A stretch of 64,000 bases of DNA. It comes from Cybelea sp963824595 (lineage in GTDB: Bacteria; Vulcanimicrobiota; Vulcanimicrobiia; Vulcanimicrobiales; Vulcanimicrobiaceae). The notes beneath the pieces were generated by a model. That model was given only the letters and a program-made list of their open reading frames with translations, was not told where the DNA came from and made no database searches. This document shows, one piece after another, positions 42,903 through 52,725 of the stretch (positions are counted from its first letter, which is position 1; each line of letters starts with the position of its first letter). The DNA lies in the NCBI GenBank assembly GCA_963824595.1, contig CAWGPY010000010.1, positions 1 to 64,000 on the forward strand, given 5' to 3'. Made by a program: the position numbers and the translations under genes.

Positions 42903-45900
42903 ATGGATTGGGGATACTACCGCTATCCATCGATAGCAGGCGACCGCATTCTCTACGTCTGTGAAGACGATCTCTGGAGCGCCTCCGCCGCCGGCGGCGA
43001 CGCCGTTCGCCTTACGGTCAGCTTCGGCGCCTGTTCGTTTCCGCGACTCTCGCCCGACGGCGCCTGGGTCGCGTTCTTCTCCACCGACGAGGGCAACCCC
43101 GAACTCTACGTGATGCCGGCACGCGGCGGCGAGCCGCGGCGCTTGACGTTCTTGGGCGCGACGCTGGCCTGGACGATCGGCTGGAGCGCGGACTCGCAAG
43201 AAATTTACTTCGTGTCGAACGCGCGCACGTGGTACGAGGGCGAGACGCACGCGTTCGCGATCGCACGCGAGGGCGGCGAACCTCGCCCGCTCGATCTCGG
43301 CCATACCCGCGCCCTCTCCTTCGCGTCCGGCGGGCGTCTCGCGATCGGGCGCAACTCGGCCGATCCGGCGCGCTGGAAACGCTATCGCGGCGGAACGGCG
43401 GGCGAGATCTGGGTCGACGCGACCGGCTCGGGAACTTTCGCACGGCTGCCGCTTCCCGACGGCAATCCGTGCTGGCCGATGTGGATCGGCGATCGCATCT
43501 ACTTCCTCGCAGACCACGAGGGCATCGGCAACATCTATTCGGTCGAGGTCGACGGCAGCGATATACGGCGGCACACGAACGAGGACCAATACTACGTGCG
43601 CTTCCCGTCGACCGACGGCAAAAGGATCGTCTACTCGGCGGGCGCGGAGATCGAGGTATACGACGTCGCGAGCGATGCCGTGCGGCGCGTCGACATCGAA
43701 ACGCACTCGTCCATGCCGCAGACGGCACGACGCTTCGAGAAGGCGTCGGAGTCGTTCGAGCAGTTCGCGCCGAGCCCCGACGGCACGCAGATCGCGCTCA
43801 ACGCCCGCGGGCAAGAGTTCACCATGCCGCTCTTCGAGGGCGCGGCCATCCGCCACGGCGCCGGCGGCCAGGCACGTACGCGGCTGACCCAGTGGCTGCC
43901 CGACGGCGAGCGGCTCGTCTCGGTCACCGACGCCAACGGCTTCGAGCAGATCTCGCTCCGCGGCGCCGACGCGTCGAGCGATGTGAAGCTCGTCACGACC
44001 GGCGACATCGGACGCGTCACCGACTTGGTCGTATCGCCGGCGAGCGACGTGCTCGCGTTTGCGAACCACCGTCACGAGCTGTGCGTCGTCGATCTCGAAG
44101 GCGGCGAGGTCCGCGTGATCGACACCTGCCCGACGCACCGCATCGAGGATCTGTCGTTCTCGCCCGACGGGCGCTTCATCGCCTACGTCTGGTGGCCCGC
44201 GCAGGGTACGTCGATCGTGCGCGTCGCGAAGGTTCGCTCGGGAAAGGTGCACGACGTCACCACGCCGCTGCGCACCGACCGTTCGCCGGCGTGGGACCCC
44301 GACGGCAACTACCTCTACTTCATCTCGACGCGCGACTTCAATCCGGTCTACGACGCGCTGCAGTTCGACCTCAGCTTCCCGCAGGCCAGCAGGCCGTTCG
44401 TCGTCACGCTGCGCGCCGACGTACCCTCTCCCTTCGTGCCGAAGCCGAAGCCGGTGCATCACGACCGCGAACGCGAGCACGAGCGGTTCAACCACAAGCC
44501 GCCGAAGCCGGTCGACGTCGACATCGACTTCGACGGCATCACGGGCCGCGTGCTGGGCTTCCCGGTCGAAGAGGGTGAGTACGGACAGATCGTCGCCGCG
44601 CGCGAGCGCGCGCTGTTCACGCGTTTTCCCGTCAAGGGCATCAAGCCGGCGCGCCGCGAGGATCTCGACGACGACGAGCGCGGCACGCTGCTCGCCTACG
44701 ACTTCGAGCAGCAGCGCCTCGCGACGGTCGCCACCGAGTGCGACGAGGTCACCATGGGCCACGACGCGCGCACGCTGATCTACCGTTCGCGCGACCGCTT
44801 GCGTGCGATCGACGCGCTGGTCGACCTTCCCGAGGAGGGCGACGAGCAGAAGCCGCCCAGCGAGCCGGGGCGCCGCAGCGGCTGGATCGAGCTCGACCGC
44901 GCGAACGTCGAGATCGTTCCGCGCGACGAGTGGGCGCAGATGTATCGCGAAGCGTGGCGCCTGCAGGCCGAGCACTTCTGGGTCGCCGACATGAGCGACA
45001 TCGACTGGGATCGCGTCTACGACCGCTACGCGGCCCTCTTGCCGCGCGTGCGCACGCGCGGCGAGCTCTCCGATCTCATCTGGGAGATGCAGGGCGAACT
45101 CGGCACGTCGCACGCCTACGAGTGGGGGGGCGACTACCGCGAGCCGCCGCAATACCAGCGCGGCTTCCTCGGCGCCGACTTACGCTGGAACGAGGAGCGC
45201 GACGGGTACCGCATCGAGCGCATCTATCGCGGCGACTCGTGGAATCGCGACACCGACTCGCCGCTCGCCGAGCCCGGTCTCGACGTGCGCGAGGGCGACG
45301 TCATCGTCGCAATCGGTGGAACGCGTCTCTCGCGCGACGTGACGCCGGACCGGCTGCTGGTGAACGCGAGCGGCCGCAACGTGTCGGTGACGCTGCGCTC
45401 CAAGAAGGGCGACGAGCGGACGGTGCTCGCGAAGGCGCTCGCCAGCGAGGCGGCGCTGCGCTATCGCGCGTGGGTCGAAGAGAATCGCCGCATCGTGCAC
45501 GAACGCTCGGGCGGCCGCGTCGGCTACCTGCACATCCCCGACATGGGACCGTGGGGATTCTCGGAGTTCCACCGCGGCTACCTGACGGAGTTCGATCGCA
45601 AGGGCCTGATCGTCGACGTACGCTACAATCGCGGCGGTCACGTCTCGCCGCTGCTGCTCGAGAAGCTGGCGCGCAAGCGCGTGGGCTACGACGCGCCGCG
45701 CTACGGCGCGCTGCAGCCCTATCCGCCCGAGTCCGTCGGCGGCCCCATCGTCGCGCTGACGAACCAGTACGCGGGCTCCGACGGAGATATCTTCAGCCAC
45801 TGCTTCAAGCTCTACAAACTGGGACCGCTCGTAGGCAAGCGCACGTGGGGCGGCGTCATCGGCATCGATCCCTACCATCACCTGGTTGACGGCACGCTTA

Positions 45901-46130
45901 CGACGCAGCCCGAGTTCTCGTTCTGGTTCGTCGACGTCGGCTGGGGCGTCGAGAACTACGGCACCGACCCCGATTACGACGTCGACATCGCACCGCACGA
46001 TTATCGCGACGGCAAGGATCCGCAGCTCGACCTCGGGCTCGAGCTGATGGAACGCGCGCTGGCAGGTTACGTGGACGTGCGGCCCGACCTCTCGACGCGT
46101 CCGTCGCTGCCGCTGCCTACGCTCGCGTGA
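42903..46130 (+). CDS. Tricorn-protease-like serine peptidase
   Basis: The 1,075-residue cytosolic protein starts at ATG 42903. Residues ~1-600 form beta-propeller blades typical of TolB/tricorn (repeated 'FSPDGRFIAYV', 'DPDGNYLYFISTR'). A PDZ domain (~760-860, 'LDVREGDVIVAIGGTRL') and a C-terminal S41-type catalytic domain with 'GLIVDVRYNRGG' and the nucleophile region 'LTNQYAGSDGDIFSH' follow. Tricorn trims peptides released by the proteasome in archaea; bacterial homologues process peptides in proteasome-free cells. No signal peptide is seen. The TGA overlaps the GTG of the next gene. Confidence 0.9.
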   Translation: MDWGYYRYPSIAGDRILYVCEDDLWSASAAGGDAVRLTVSFGACSFPRLSPDGAWVAFFSTDEGNPELYVMPARGGEPRRLTFLGATLAWTIGWSADSQEIYFVSNARTWYEGETHAFAIAREGGEPRPLDLGHTRALSFASGGRLAIGRNSADPARWKRYRGGTAGEIWVDATGSGTFARLPLPDGNPCWPMWIGDRIYFLADHEGIGNIYSVEVDGSDIRRHTNEDQYYVRFPSTDGKRIVYSAGAEIEVYDVASDAVRRVDIETHSSMPQTARRFEKASESFEQFAPSPDGTQIALNARGQEFTMPLFEGAAIRHGAGGQARTRLTQWLPDGERLVSVTDANGFEQISLRGADASSDVKLVTTGDIGRVTDLVVSPASDVLAFANHRHELCVVDLEGGEVRVIDTCPTHRIEDLSFSPDGRFIAYVWWPAQGTSIVRVAKVRSGKVHDVTTPLRTDRSPAWDPDGNYLYFISTRDFNPVYDALQFDLSFPQASRPFVVTLRADVPSPFVPKPKPVHHDREREHERFNHKPPKPVDVDIDFDGITGRVLGFPVEEGEYGQIVAARERALFTRFPVKGIKPARREDLDDDERGTLLAYDFEQQRLATVATECDEVTMGHDARTLIYRSRDRLRAIDALVDLPEEGDEQKPPSEPGRRSGWIELDRANVEIVPRDEWAQMYREAWRLQAEHFWVADMSDIDWDRVYDRYAALLPRVRTRGELSDLIWEMQGELGTSHAYEWGGDYREPPQYQRGFLGADLRWNEERDGYRIERIYRGDSWNRDTDSPLAEPGLDVREGDVIVAIGGTRLSRDVTPDRLLVNASGRNVSVTLRSKKGDERTVLAKALASEAALRYRAWVEENRRIVHERSGGRVGYLHIPDMGPWGFSEFHRGYLTEFDRKGLIVDVRYNRGGHVSPLLLEKLARKRVGYDAPRYGALQPYPPESVGGPIVALTNQYAGSDGDIFSHCFKLYKLGPLVGKRTWGGVIGIDPYHHLVDGTLTTQPEFSFWFVDVGWGVENYGTDPDYDVDIAPHDYRDGKDPQLDLGLELMERALAGYVDVRPDLSTRPSLPLPTLA

Positions 46131-47587
46131 TCGCGGCGCGCCGCCTCGCGTGGGCGGCGGCCTTCCTCGTGCCGGCGGCGGTCTATATCGCGTGCGCGTC
46201 GCCGGAGCCCGGATCGTGGGACACCGCCGAGCTGCAGGGCGTGCCGTACATCCTCGGCATCTCGCACCCCACCGGCTTCCCGTTCTACGTGCTGGTGGGC
46301 TACGTATGGTCGCACGCCGTCGCGATCGGGACGATCGCCTGGCGCATGAACGCGATGAGCGGCGTCGCGATGGGCATCGCCGCCGCGGCGGCTTTCGGGG
46401 TCGCGCTCGAGTTCGGCGCGAGCGCACCCGTCGCGCTGGCGGCGACACTCTGGTACGCGTTTACGCAGAACGTCTGGGCGCACGCCGTGCGCGCCGAAGC
46501 ACAGGACGTTGCCGTCGCGTGCGCGGCCGTCGCAATTTACGCGGCGGTACGATGGCTGCGCGGCGCATCGGGCCGTTGGTACGCCGCAGCGTTCGCGCTC
46601 TGCGGCCTCGGGATGGCCGCCCACCCCAACGCGCTGTGGGTCATTCCGGCGCTCGTCATCGCGGGAGCGGTCGCGCGCACGCGTCCGTCGCCGAAGCTCG
46701 TGGCGGCCTCGCTGGCGCTGCTCGTCGCCGGGTTATCGCTCTATCTCTATTTGCCGCTGCGCTCGGCGTTCGTAGCGGCGCACGGGCTCGATCCCGCGGG
46801 CGGGCTACCCGGGGCGGGCGGACTCTTTTGGAACTATAACGATCCGCGAACGCTGCACGGACTCGCACTCGAGCTGACGGGAACGGAATCGCAGACGCCG
46901 GAGTATTTTCTGGCCGCCTTCAATCCCGTGCACCTCGACGCCGCGATCTGGGCGCTGGTTGACGGCATCCACGAGCAGTACGGCACGTTCGCGACGCTGC
47001 TGCTCGCCGCGGGGCTGGTCGCGGCGTGGCGGCGCGACTGGCGCGCGGCGCTCGTGGTCGTCGTCGGCTGCACCGCGGCGCTGCTCTTCTCCGTCGTCTA
47101 TCCCAACGAGAGCGACGTGGGACGCTACCGCCTGCTCGCGTCGTGGCTGGCCGTGCCGCTCTTCGGCGCGCTGACGCCGCGCGCGAACCGCGGTGTGGGC
47201 CTCGCGCTTACCGCGGCGCTGGTGCTGTTCTTGCTCGCCGGCGCGGTCGGCACGTTCTTGCCGCAGCGCGGGTTTTTCCGGCACGACCCGGGCGAAGGCG
47301 GGCGCTGGGTGATCGACGCGGTGCGGCCCCACGTGCCGGCCGGCAGCGTCGTCGTCACCGGCTGGCTCGACGCCACCTCGCTGGCCTACGGCGCCTACGC
47401 CGACGGCTCGCTCCCGGGCCGGATCGTCGTCTCCGACGACAAGATCCGCGTCGGCCTCTATCGCACGTGGGCTACGCGGCGCCCGGTCTTCGTCCTGGTC
47501 GACCCCCACAGCACAACCTCGATCGAGGGCGCGTTGCACTTCGCGACGCTCGACGCGTACCACGACCTCTATAAAATTGGGCCTTGA
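46127..47587 (+). CDS. DUF2723 membrane protein (GT-C-like)
   Basis: This 486-residue protein has about ten transmembrane helices. The first loop has 'PEPGSWDTAELQGVPYILGI' and then SHPTGFP, the DUF2723 hallmark with the Asp-Ser/Thr motif found in GT-C glycosyltransferases. A C-terminal soluble beta/alpha domain ('GSVVVTGWLDATSLAYGAY') follows. It is probably a polyprenyl-phosphate-sugar-dependent transferase at the cell surface, but the substrate is unknown. It is translationally coupled to the tricorn gene (GTGA overlap). Confidence 0.8.
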   Translation: MIAARRLAWAAAFLVPAAVYIACASPEPGSWDTAELQGVPYILGISHPTGFPFYVLVGYVWSHAVAIGTIAWRMNAMSGVAMGIAAAAAFGVALEFGASAPVALAATLWYAFTQNVWAHAVRAEAQDVAVACAAVAIYAAVRWLRGASGRWYAAAFALCGLGMAAHPNALWVIPALVIAGAVARTRPSPKLVAASLALLVAGLSLYLYLPLRSAFVAAHGLDPAGGLPGAGGLFWNYNDPRTLHGLALELTGTESQTPEYFLAAFNPVHLDAAIWALVDGIHEQYGTFATLLLAAGLVAAWRRDWRAALVVVVGCTAALLFSVVYPNESDVGRYRLLASWLAVPLFGALTPRANRGVGLALTAALVLFLLAGAVGTFLPQRGFFRHDPGEGGRWVIDAVRPHVPAGSVVVTGWLDATSLAYGAYADGSLPGRIVVSDDKIRVGLYRTWATRRPVFVLVDPHSTTSIEGALHFATLDAYHDLYKIGP

Positions 47588-47612
47588 CGAACGCAACGCC
47601 CTCCGGTATACC
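47584..47612 (+). promoter_or_regulatory. Probable promoter of aceA-aceB
   Basis: TTGACG (47584-47589), a 17-base spacer and TATACC (47607-47612) give a good sigma-70-like match. The -35 box overlaps the stop of the DUF2723 gene. Transcription would start about 100 bases before aceA. Confidence 0.55.
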
Positions 47613-47639
47613 GGGTAACATACGGAAAACGGTCCAAGC

Positions 47640-47677
47640 ATCATTGCAATACCACCCAATATAGGCCAAGCAATGAT
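47640..47677. promoter_or_regulatory. Inverted repeat in the aceA leader
   Basis: ATCATTGC (47640-47647) is repeated inverted as GCAATGAT (47670-47677), with less exact matches (GGTCC / GACC) outside. The element lies between the predicted promoter and the aceA ribosome site, where a repressor site or an RNA hairpin would control the glyoxylate shunt. Confidence 0.4.
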
Positions 47678-47720
47678 CCAGACCGGTCCAATAGTACCAG
47701 CCGAAGGAGAGAGTAATTTC

Positions 47721-49022
47721 GTGAACGGGAACGGGCGGCAGCGGGGTCTGCAAGAGCGCTGGGCGACGGAGAGTCGCTGGGCGGGGATCGAGCGGCGGTA
47801 CGGCGCGGGCGACGTGAGGCGATTGCAGGGCAGCGTCGTCGTCGAGCACACGCTGGCGCGGATTGGATCGCAGCGGCTGTGGCGCGACCTCAACGGCGAC
47901 GAGCCCGTGACGGCGCTCGGGACGCTGAGCGGCAATCAGGCCGTTCAAGCGGCACGCGCCGGACTTCGCGCGCTCTACTGCAGCGGCTGGCAGGTGGCCG
48001 CCGACGCGAACCTCGCGGGCGAGATGTATCCGGATCAGAGCCTCTATCCCGTCAACAGCGTTCCGGCGCTCGTCGAACGGCTCAACAACGCGCTGGCGCG
48101 TCTCGACCAGATCGAGTCGCTCGAGGGGCGCGGCGGCGATCGCTGGTACCTGCCGATCGTCGCCGATGCCGAAGCGGGCTTCGGCGGCGCGCTCAACGTC
48201 TTCGAGCTGATGAAGGCCATGATTCGCGCCGGCGCGGCCGGCGTGCACTTCGAAGACCAGCTCAGCTCCGAAAAGAAGTGCGGCCATCTCGGCGGCAAGG
48301 TGCTCGTTCCCACCCAGCAAGCCGTGCGCCACCTCGTCGCCGCTCGACTCGCGGCCGACGTGCTCGACGTGCCGACGGTGCTGATCGCGCGTACCGACGC
48401 GAACGCGGCGAAGCTCGTCACGAGCGACGTCGATCCGAACGATCGGCCCTTCCTGACCGGCGAACGCACGCCCGAGGGCTTTTTCGTGACGCAGCCCGGC
48501 ATCGACGCGTGCATCGCTCGCGGCCTGGCCTACGCGCCGCACGCCGACCTGATCTGGATGGAAACCTCGGAACCGAATCTCGACGAAGCGCGCCGCTTTG
48601 CGGGCGCGATCCACTCGTGCCATCCCAACAAGCTGCTGGCCTACAACTGCTCGCCCTCGTTCAATTGGAAGAAGAAGCTCGACGAGCGCACGATCGCGGC
48701 GTTTCAGTCCGAGCTCCACGCGATGGGCTATAAGTTCCAATTCGTGACGCTCGCGGGCTTCCACTCGCTGAACTACGGCTTCTTCTCACTCGCGCACGAC
48801 TTCAAGGAGCGTGGAATGACCGCGTACGCGGAGTTCCAAGCGCAGGAGTTTGCCGGTGAGAGCATCGGCTACACCGCCACGCGCCACCAGCGCGAGGTCG
48901 GCACCGGCTACTTCGACGAGGTCGCGAGCGTCGTCGGTGAGGGCAGCCTCTCGACGGCCGCGCTCGCGGGCTCGACGGAGGCCGAGCAGTTTTACGAAAC
49001 GCAGCCCCGAGTGCCCGCGTGA
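47721..49022 (+). CDS. aceA: Isocitrate lyase
   Basis: From GTG 47721 (GAAGGAGAG site nine bases upstream) the enzyme has 433 residues, the normal length. It shows 'GTLSGNQAVQAARAGLRALY', 'SGWQVAADAN', the catalytic Cys loop 'SSEKKCGHLGGKVLVPT' and 'LLAYNCSPSFNWKK'. It cleaves isocitrate to glyoxylate and succinate. A 16-codon longer frame to an ATG-like start at 47673 crosses the inverted repeat and is not preferred. The stop overlaps the aceB start. Confidence 0.97.
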   Translation: MNGNGRQRGLQERWATESRWAGIERRYGAGDVRRLQGSVVVEHTLARIGSQRLWRDLNGDEPVTALGTLSGNQAVQAARAGLRALYCSGWQVAADANLAGEMYPDQSLYPVNSVPALVERLNNALARLDQIESLEGRGGDRWYLPIVADAEAGFGGALNVFELMKAMIRAGAAGVHFEDQLSSEKKCGHLGGKVLVPTQQAVRHLVAARLAADVLDVPTVLIARTDANAAKLVTSDVDPNDRPFLTGERTPEGFFVTQPGIDACIARGLAYAPHADLIWMETSEPNLDEARRFAGAIHSCHPNKLLAYNCSPSFNWKKKLDERTIAAFQSELHAMGYKFQFVTLAGFHSLNYGFFSLAHDFKERGMTAYAEFQAQEFAGESIGYTATRHQREVGTGYFDEVASVVGEGSLSTAALAGSTEAEQFYETQPRVPA

Positions 49023-50524
49023 ACGTCGCTCCGGCCGGATTCGCGATGGACCGCGACTTGCCGGCCGGATTCGCGAAGTTCTATCTGCCCCTCCACAAAC
49101 AGTTCGTTCCGGCGCAGCAAGCGCTCGTGCAGGCTCGGCACGAGCGCCTTTTGCGCGCGCACGCCGGCCAGTTGCCGCAGTACTTGGCGCCGTCGGAGGC
49201 GACGCAGTCGGAGTGGCGCGTGGAGCTGCCCGCGTGGTGCGCCGATCAGCGCAATCAGATGACGGGCCCCGCCGACGACGCGGAACTCTGCGTGAAGATG
49301 CTCAACTCGGGCGCTCCCGGCGTCATGCTCGACCTCGAAGACTCGATGGCCAACACGTGGGAGCATCTGATGCTCGGCCATCGCAACCTAGTCGCGGCGC
49401 TCTACGGCGAGCTGACCTACGACGACGCCAAGCGCGGGCGCACGGTCGCGATCGAGCCGAGCGCCACCGTCGTGTGGAACCGCGTGCGCGGTCTGCACTT
49501 GGGTCAGGCCGGCGTCATCTCGCACACGCCGACGAGCGCCTCGCTTTTCGACCTGGCGCTGATCGTCCACACGCTCGACTACGAACGGTTGCGCCATCCG
49601 CTGTGCATCTACATTCCGAAGTCGGAATCGGCGGAGGAGGCCCTCTGGTGGAAGGACGCATTCGGCGCGCTGATCGAGGCCAAGGGTTGGAGCCGCGATG
49701 CGATCCGCGCGATGGCGCTGATCGAATCGCACCCGATCGCGTACGAAATGGAAGAGTTCCTGTTCAATTTGCGCGAGTATATCGTCGGCCTCAATCTCGG
49801 ACGCTGGGACTACATGGCGAGCCTCATTCACTACAACCTCGAGGACCCGGCGTGGCTGCTTCCCGATCGCAACACGATTCCGTTCGACGTGCCGTTCTTC
49901 CAGGCGGTGCGAACTCTGCTGCCCGAGGTCGCGCATAAACACGGCGCGCTGGCCATCGGCGGCATGACCGCGCTCTATCCCAGCCGCGAGGACCCCGAGC
50001 TCAACGCGCGCGCTCTGGCGGTGCTCGAGCGCGACAAACGCAACGAGGCCCTCTGCCTGATGGACGGCGCGTGGACGGGTCATCCGGATCAGAACGCCGT
50101 CGCGGTCGCGCAGTTTCCCGCGCCGAATCAGCTCGCGAAGCGCCCGTCGCTCGGGGCCGACCGCCCCGACCTGCGCCCCGCCCCGGCGGCCGTGGGCACG
50201 ACGACGCTCGACGGAACGCGCGCCGCCGCGCGCACCGCGATTCGTTACCGCGAAGGCGTGCTCGAGGGCCGCGGCGCGAGCCTGCTCGACGGCTACATGG
50301 AAGACCTCGCCACCGACCGAATCTACCGCCTCATGATCGCGCAACGGCTCCGCCATCCCGGCGACTACACGCCGCCGTCGCTCGGTGCGGCCTTCGACGA
50401 CGAGCTCGCGCGGATACTTGCCGAACTGCCCTCCGATCCGACGGGCACGCTGCGGAGGAACTACCGGCGGGCGCGGGAGATCTCGGAGACCATGATCTCG
50501 AACGGCGCGTTCGACCCGACGTAA
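49019..50524 (+). CDS. aceB: Malate synthase A
   Basis: This 501-residue protein condenses glyoxylate and acetyl-CoA to malate. It has 'APGVMLDLEDSMANTWEHLMLG', 'LCIYIPKSESAEEALWW', 'RAMALIESHPIAYEMEEFLF', 'YIVGLNLGRWDYM' and 'CLMDGAWTGHPDQNAVA' holding the catalytic residues. GTGA overlap with aceA shows a tight operon for growth on acetate or fatty acids. The stop TAA overlaps the next ATG by one base. Confidence 0.97.
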   Translation: MNVAPAGFAMDRDLPAGFAKFYLPLHKQFVPAQQALVQARHERLLRAHAGQLPQYLAPSEATQSEWRVELPAWCADQRNQMTGPADDAELCVKMLNSGAPGVMLDLEDSMANTWEHLMLGHRNLVAALYGELTYDDAKRGRTVAIEPSATVVWNRVRGLHLGQAGVISHTPTSASLFDLALIVHTLDYERLRHPLCIYIPKSESAEEALWWKDAFGALIEAKGWSRDAIRAMALIESHPIAYEMEEFLFNLREYIVGLNLGRWDYMASLIHYNLEDPAWLLPDRNTIPFDVPFFQAVRTLLPEVAHKHGALAIGGMTALYPSREDPELNARALAVLERDKRNEALCLMDGAWTGHPDQNAVAVAQFPAPNQLAKRPSLGADRPDLRPAPAAVGTTTLDGTRAAARTAIRYREGVLEGRGASLLDGYMEDLATDRIYRLMIAQRLRHPGDYTPPSLGAAFDDELARILAELPSDPTGTLRRNYRRAREISETMISNGAFDPT

Positions 50525-52035
50525 TGTCTGCCCGGCGCATCCCGGCGATCGCCGCGCTCCTCACCCTGGCCGCGCACCTGCTCGGCAACCCGCACTACGG
50601 CTTCTTCCGCGACGAGCTCTACTTCATCATCTGCGGCTTCCACCCGGATTGGGGATACGTCGATCAGCCGCCGGTCGTGCCGCTGCTCGCGGCCGGCTCG
50701 CAGCTCTTCGGCCACTCGCTGTTCTTGCTGCGCGCGCTGCCGGCGATCTTCGCCGCGGGCGGCGTGTACGTGGCGTGCCTGATCGCAATCGAGCTCGGCG
50801 GCGGAACCTTCGCTCTGATTCTCACCGCGCTGACGTGCTTCTTCGCCAACGTGCTGATGAGCTTCGGCGCCAAGGTCGGCCCCGACATGGTCGGGCTATG
50901 GCTCTGGCCGCTCGCGGCACTCTACGTGCTGCGCGTCGCAAAGGGTGCCGACGCCCGCTGGTGGCTCGCGGCCGGCGCCGCGATCGGCCTCAGCCTCGAG
51001 AGTAAGTACAGCGCGGTCTTCTTTGCTGCGGCGCTGGTGGCCGGGCTCGCGCTCACGCCGGCGCGGCGAACGTTGGCCTCGCCGTGGTTCGCAGCCGGCG
51101 CGGCGCTGGCCCTGGCGATCGCGTTGCCCAACTTCCTCTGGCAGGCGTTGCACGGCTTTCCGATGTGGGAGCTGCTGCGCAACGGTCAGAACGGCAAGAA
51201 CGTCGTCGCCGGGCCGGGCCTCTATCTCTTCCAGCAGCTGCTGCTGACGAATCTCTTCCTGTCGCCGGTTTGGATCGTCGGCTTGATCTGGCTGCTGTGC
51301 AATCGAACGGCGCGGTTTCTCGGCTACGCCTTCGTCGTGCTGACGATCATGATGATCGGCCTGCACGCGAAGCATTACTATGCGGGCGACTCCTATCCGA
51401 TGCTGTTCGCGGCGGGCTCCGTCGCGATCGAAGGCTGGACGCGGCGCTGGGCGGCGGCCCAGGCCGCGATCGCGGCTGCGGCGTTCGCGGGCGGGCTCGT
51501 CTTCCTGCCGTTTACGATGCCCGTGCTTTCCGAGCCGCAGATGCTGGCGTATTCCGCGGCGGTGACCGGCGCGCTGCACATCAACCGCGGATCGATGCAG
51601 ACGGAACGCCATCGAACGTCGCCACTGCCGGAGGATTGGGCCGACATGCACGGCTGGCCCGAGCTAACAGAGACGGTCGCGCGCGTCTACGACGCTCTGC
51701 CGCCGTCGCAACGCGCACAGGCGGCGATCGTCGCGAGCAACTACGGCGAGGCCGCCGCCCTCGACTTCTTCGGCGCGCGGCTCGGCCTGCCGCCGGCGCT
51801 CTCGGGTCACAACAACTACTGGCTGTGGGGGCCGCGCGGATACAGCGGTAACGTGGTGATCGACGTCAACGGCGACTGCGGCGCGGCGGACCACCTCTTT
51901 CAAAGTGCGCGCCTCGCGACGCGCTTCGACTCGCCCTGGAGCATCTCGTACGAGCGGAACATCCCGATCATGGTCTGCACCGGAATCAAGACGCCGCTCT
52001 CGGCACTCTGGCCAAAGCTGCGCGACTACATTTAA
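50524..52035 (+). CDS. ArnT/PMT-type GT-C glycosyltransferase (copy 1)
   Basis: The 503-residue protein has about ten transmembrane helices and the PF13231-like first loop 'NPHYGFFRDELYFIICGFHP', with the Asp-Glu pair that binds lipid-linked sugar in ArnT and PMT proteins, followed by 'WGYVDQPPVVPLLA'. A C-terminal soluble part ends 'LWPKLRDYI'. It shares most residues with the gene at 53961-55490, so the two are paralogues. It starts on the aceB stop (TAATG). The acceptor is unknown; it may glycosylate an envelope lipid or protein. Confidence 0.85.
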   Translation: MSARRIPAIAALLTLAAHLLGNPHYGFFRDELYFIICGFHPDWGYVDQPPVVPLLAAGSQLFGHSLFLLRALPAIFAAGGVYVACLIAIELGGGTFALILTALTCFFANVLMSFGAKVGPDMVGLWLWPLAALYVLRVAKGADARWWLAAGAAIGLSLESKYSAVFFAAALVAGLALTPARRTLASPWFAAGAALALAIALPNFLWQALHGFPMWELLRNGQNGKNVVAGPGLYLFQQLLLTNLFLSPVWIVGLIWLLCNRTARFLGYAFVVLTIMMIGLHAKHYYAGDSYPMLFAAGSVAIEGWTRRWAAAQAAIAAAAFAGGLVFLPFTMPVLSEPQMLAYSAAVTGALHINRGSMQTERHRTSPLPEDWADMHGWPELTETVARVYDALPPSQRAQAAIVASNYGEAAALDFFGARLGLPPALSGHNNYWLWGPRGYSGNVVIDVNGDCGAADHLFQSARLATRFDSPWSISYERNIPIMVCTGIKTPLSALWPKLRDYI

Positions 52036-52131
52036 GCCGCATTCTCCGGATGCGTTTGCGGATCGGGTGCTGGACTGTAGCGATTTTGTTATACTACATA
52101 TAAGGAATCGCGCTTACGATGCGAGGTTGGA

Positions 52132-52572
52132 TTGACAAAGTCGGCCAGTGATCTTCTCGCCGATGCGCGCACGGGCAAGAACGGTCGTGCCCTCGTCGGC
52201 TTGTTTCGCCAATCAGTCTTCGGCAGACTTGCGGGATACGAAGACGTTAACGACGCGTTGCGCTTACGACACTAAAGGGGAAGCGGCTTTCATGCCGGTC
52301 GTTCGATGCCGAACGCGGTTCGTCTCCAGCTCCACGCGCTAGCCTATAATCTGGGCAACTTCCTTGGGACCCTGGCGATTCCAGAGGCGATTGCCGAGTG
52401 GTCGCTGACAACGCTTCGCGAGAAGCTGATCAAGATCGGCGCCAAGGTGGTCAGCCACGGCCGGTGTGTCGCGTTTCAGGCGGCCGAGGTCGCGATCCCG
52501 CGCAAACTGTTCGCTGCGATCATGGAGAGAATAGCTGCATTGCGAGCGCCGCAAATGGCGACGGCAAGGTGA
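52132..52572 (+). mobile_element. IS1380-family transposase remnant with internal deletion
   Basis: Two pieces remain. Bases 52132-52275 translate as 'ADARTGKNGRALVGLFRQSV' then FGRLAGYEDVNDA, the N-terminal region of IS1380-family transposases. After a frame break, 52306-52572 translates as 'VRLQLHALAYNLGNFLGTL' ... 'EKLIKIGAKVVSHGRCVAFQ', the C-terminal region. The central DDE catalytic part is missing, so it is inactive. Terminal inverted repeats were not identified. Confidence 0.8.
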
Positions 52573-52653
52573 ACGTTCCGGCGATCGTGTGCGTGGGAAC
52601 GCTGGCGCATTTCGTGCCGAGGCGACCAAGACGGCTGCCAAAGTGCCCCAAAA

Positions 52654-52673
52654 CCGCCGGAATCCTCCGGCGG
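52654..52673. other. Perfect GC hairpin upstream of the cupin gene
   Basis: CCGCCGGA-ATCC-TCCGGCGG forms an 8-bp stem with no U-tract, 53 bases before the cupin start. It could be a leftover from the transposon-associated insertion or an RNA stabiliser. Confidence 0.35.
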
Positions 52674-52725
52674 CGACTCGAATAGGACCGCCATATGGAG
52701 AATCCCGGCTTAGAGGAGATCAGTC

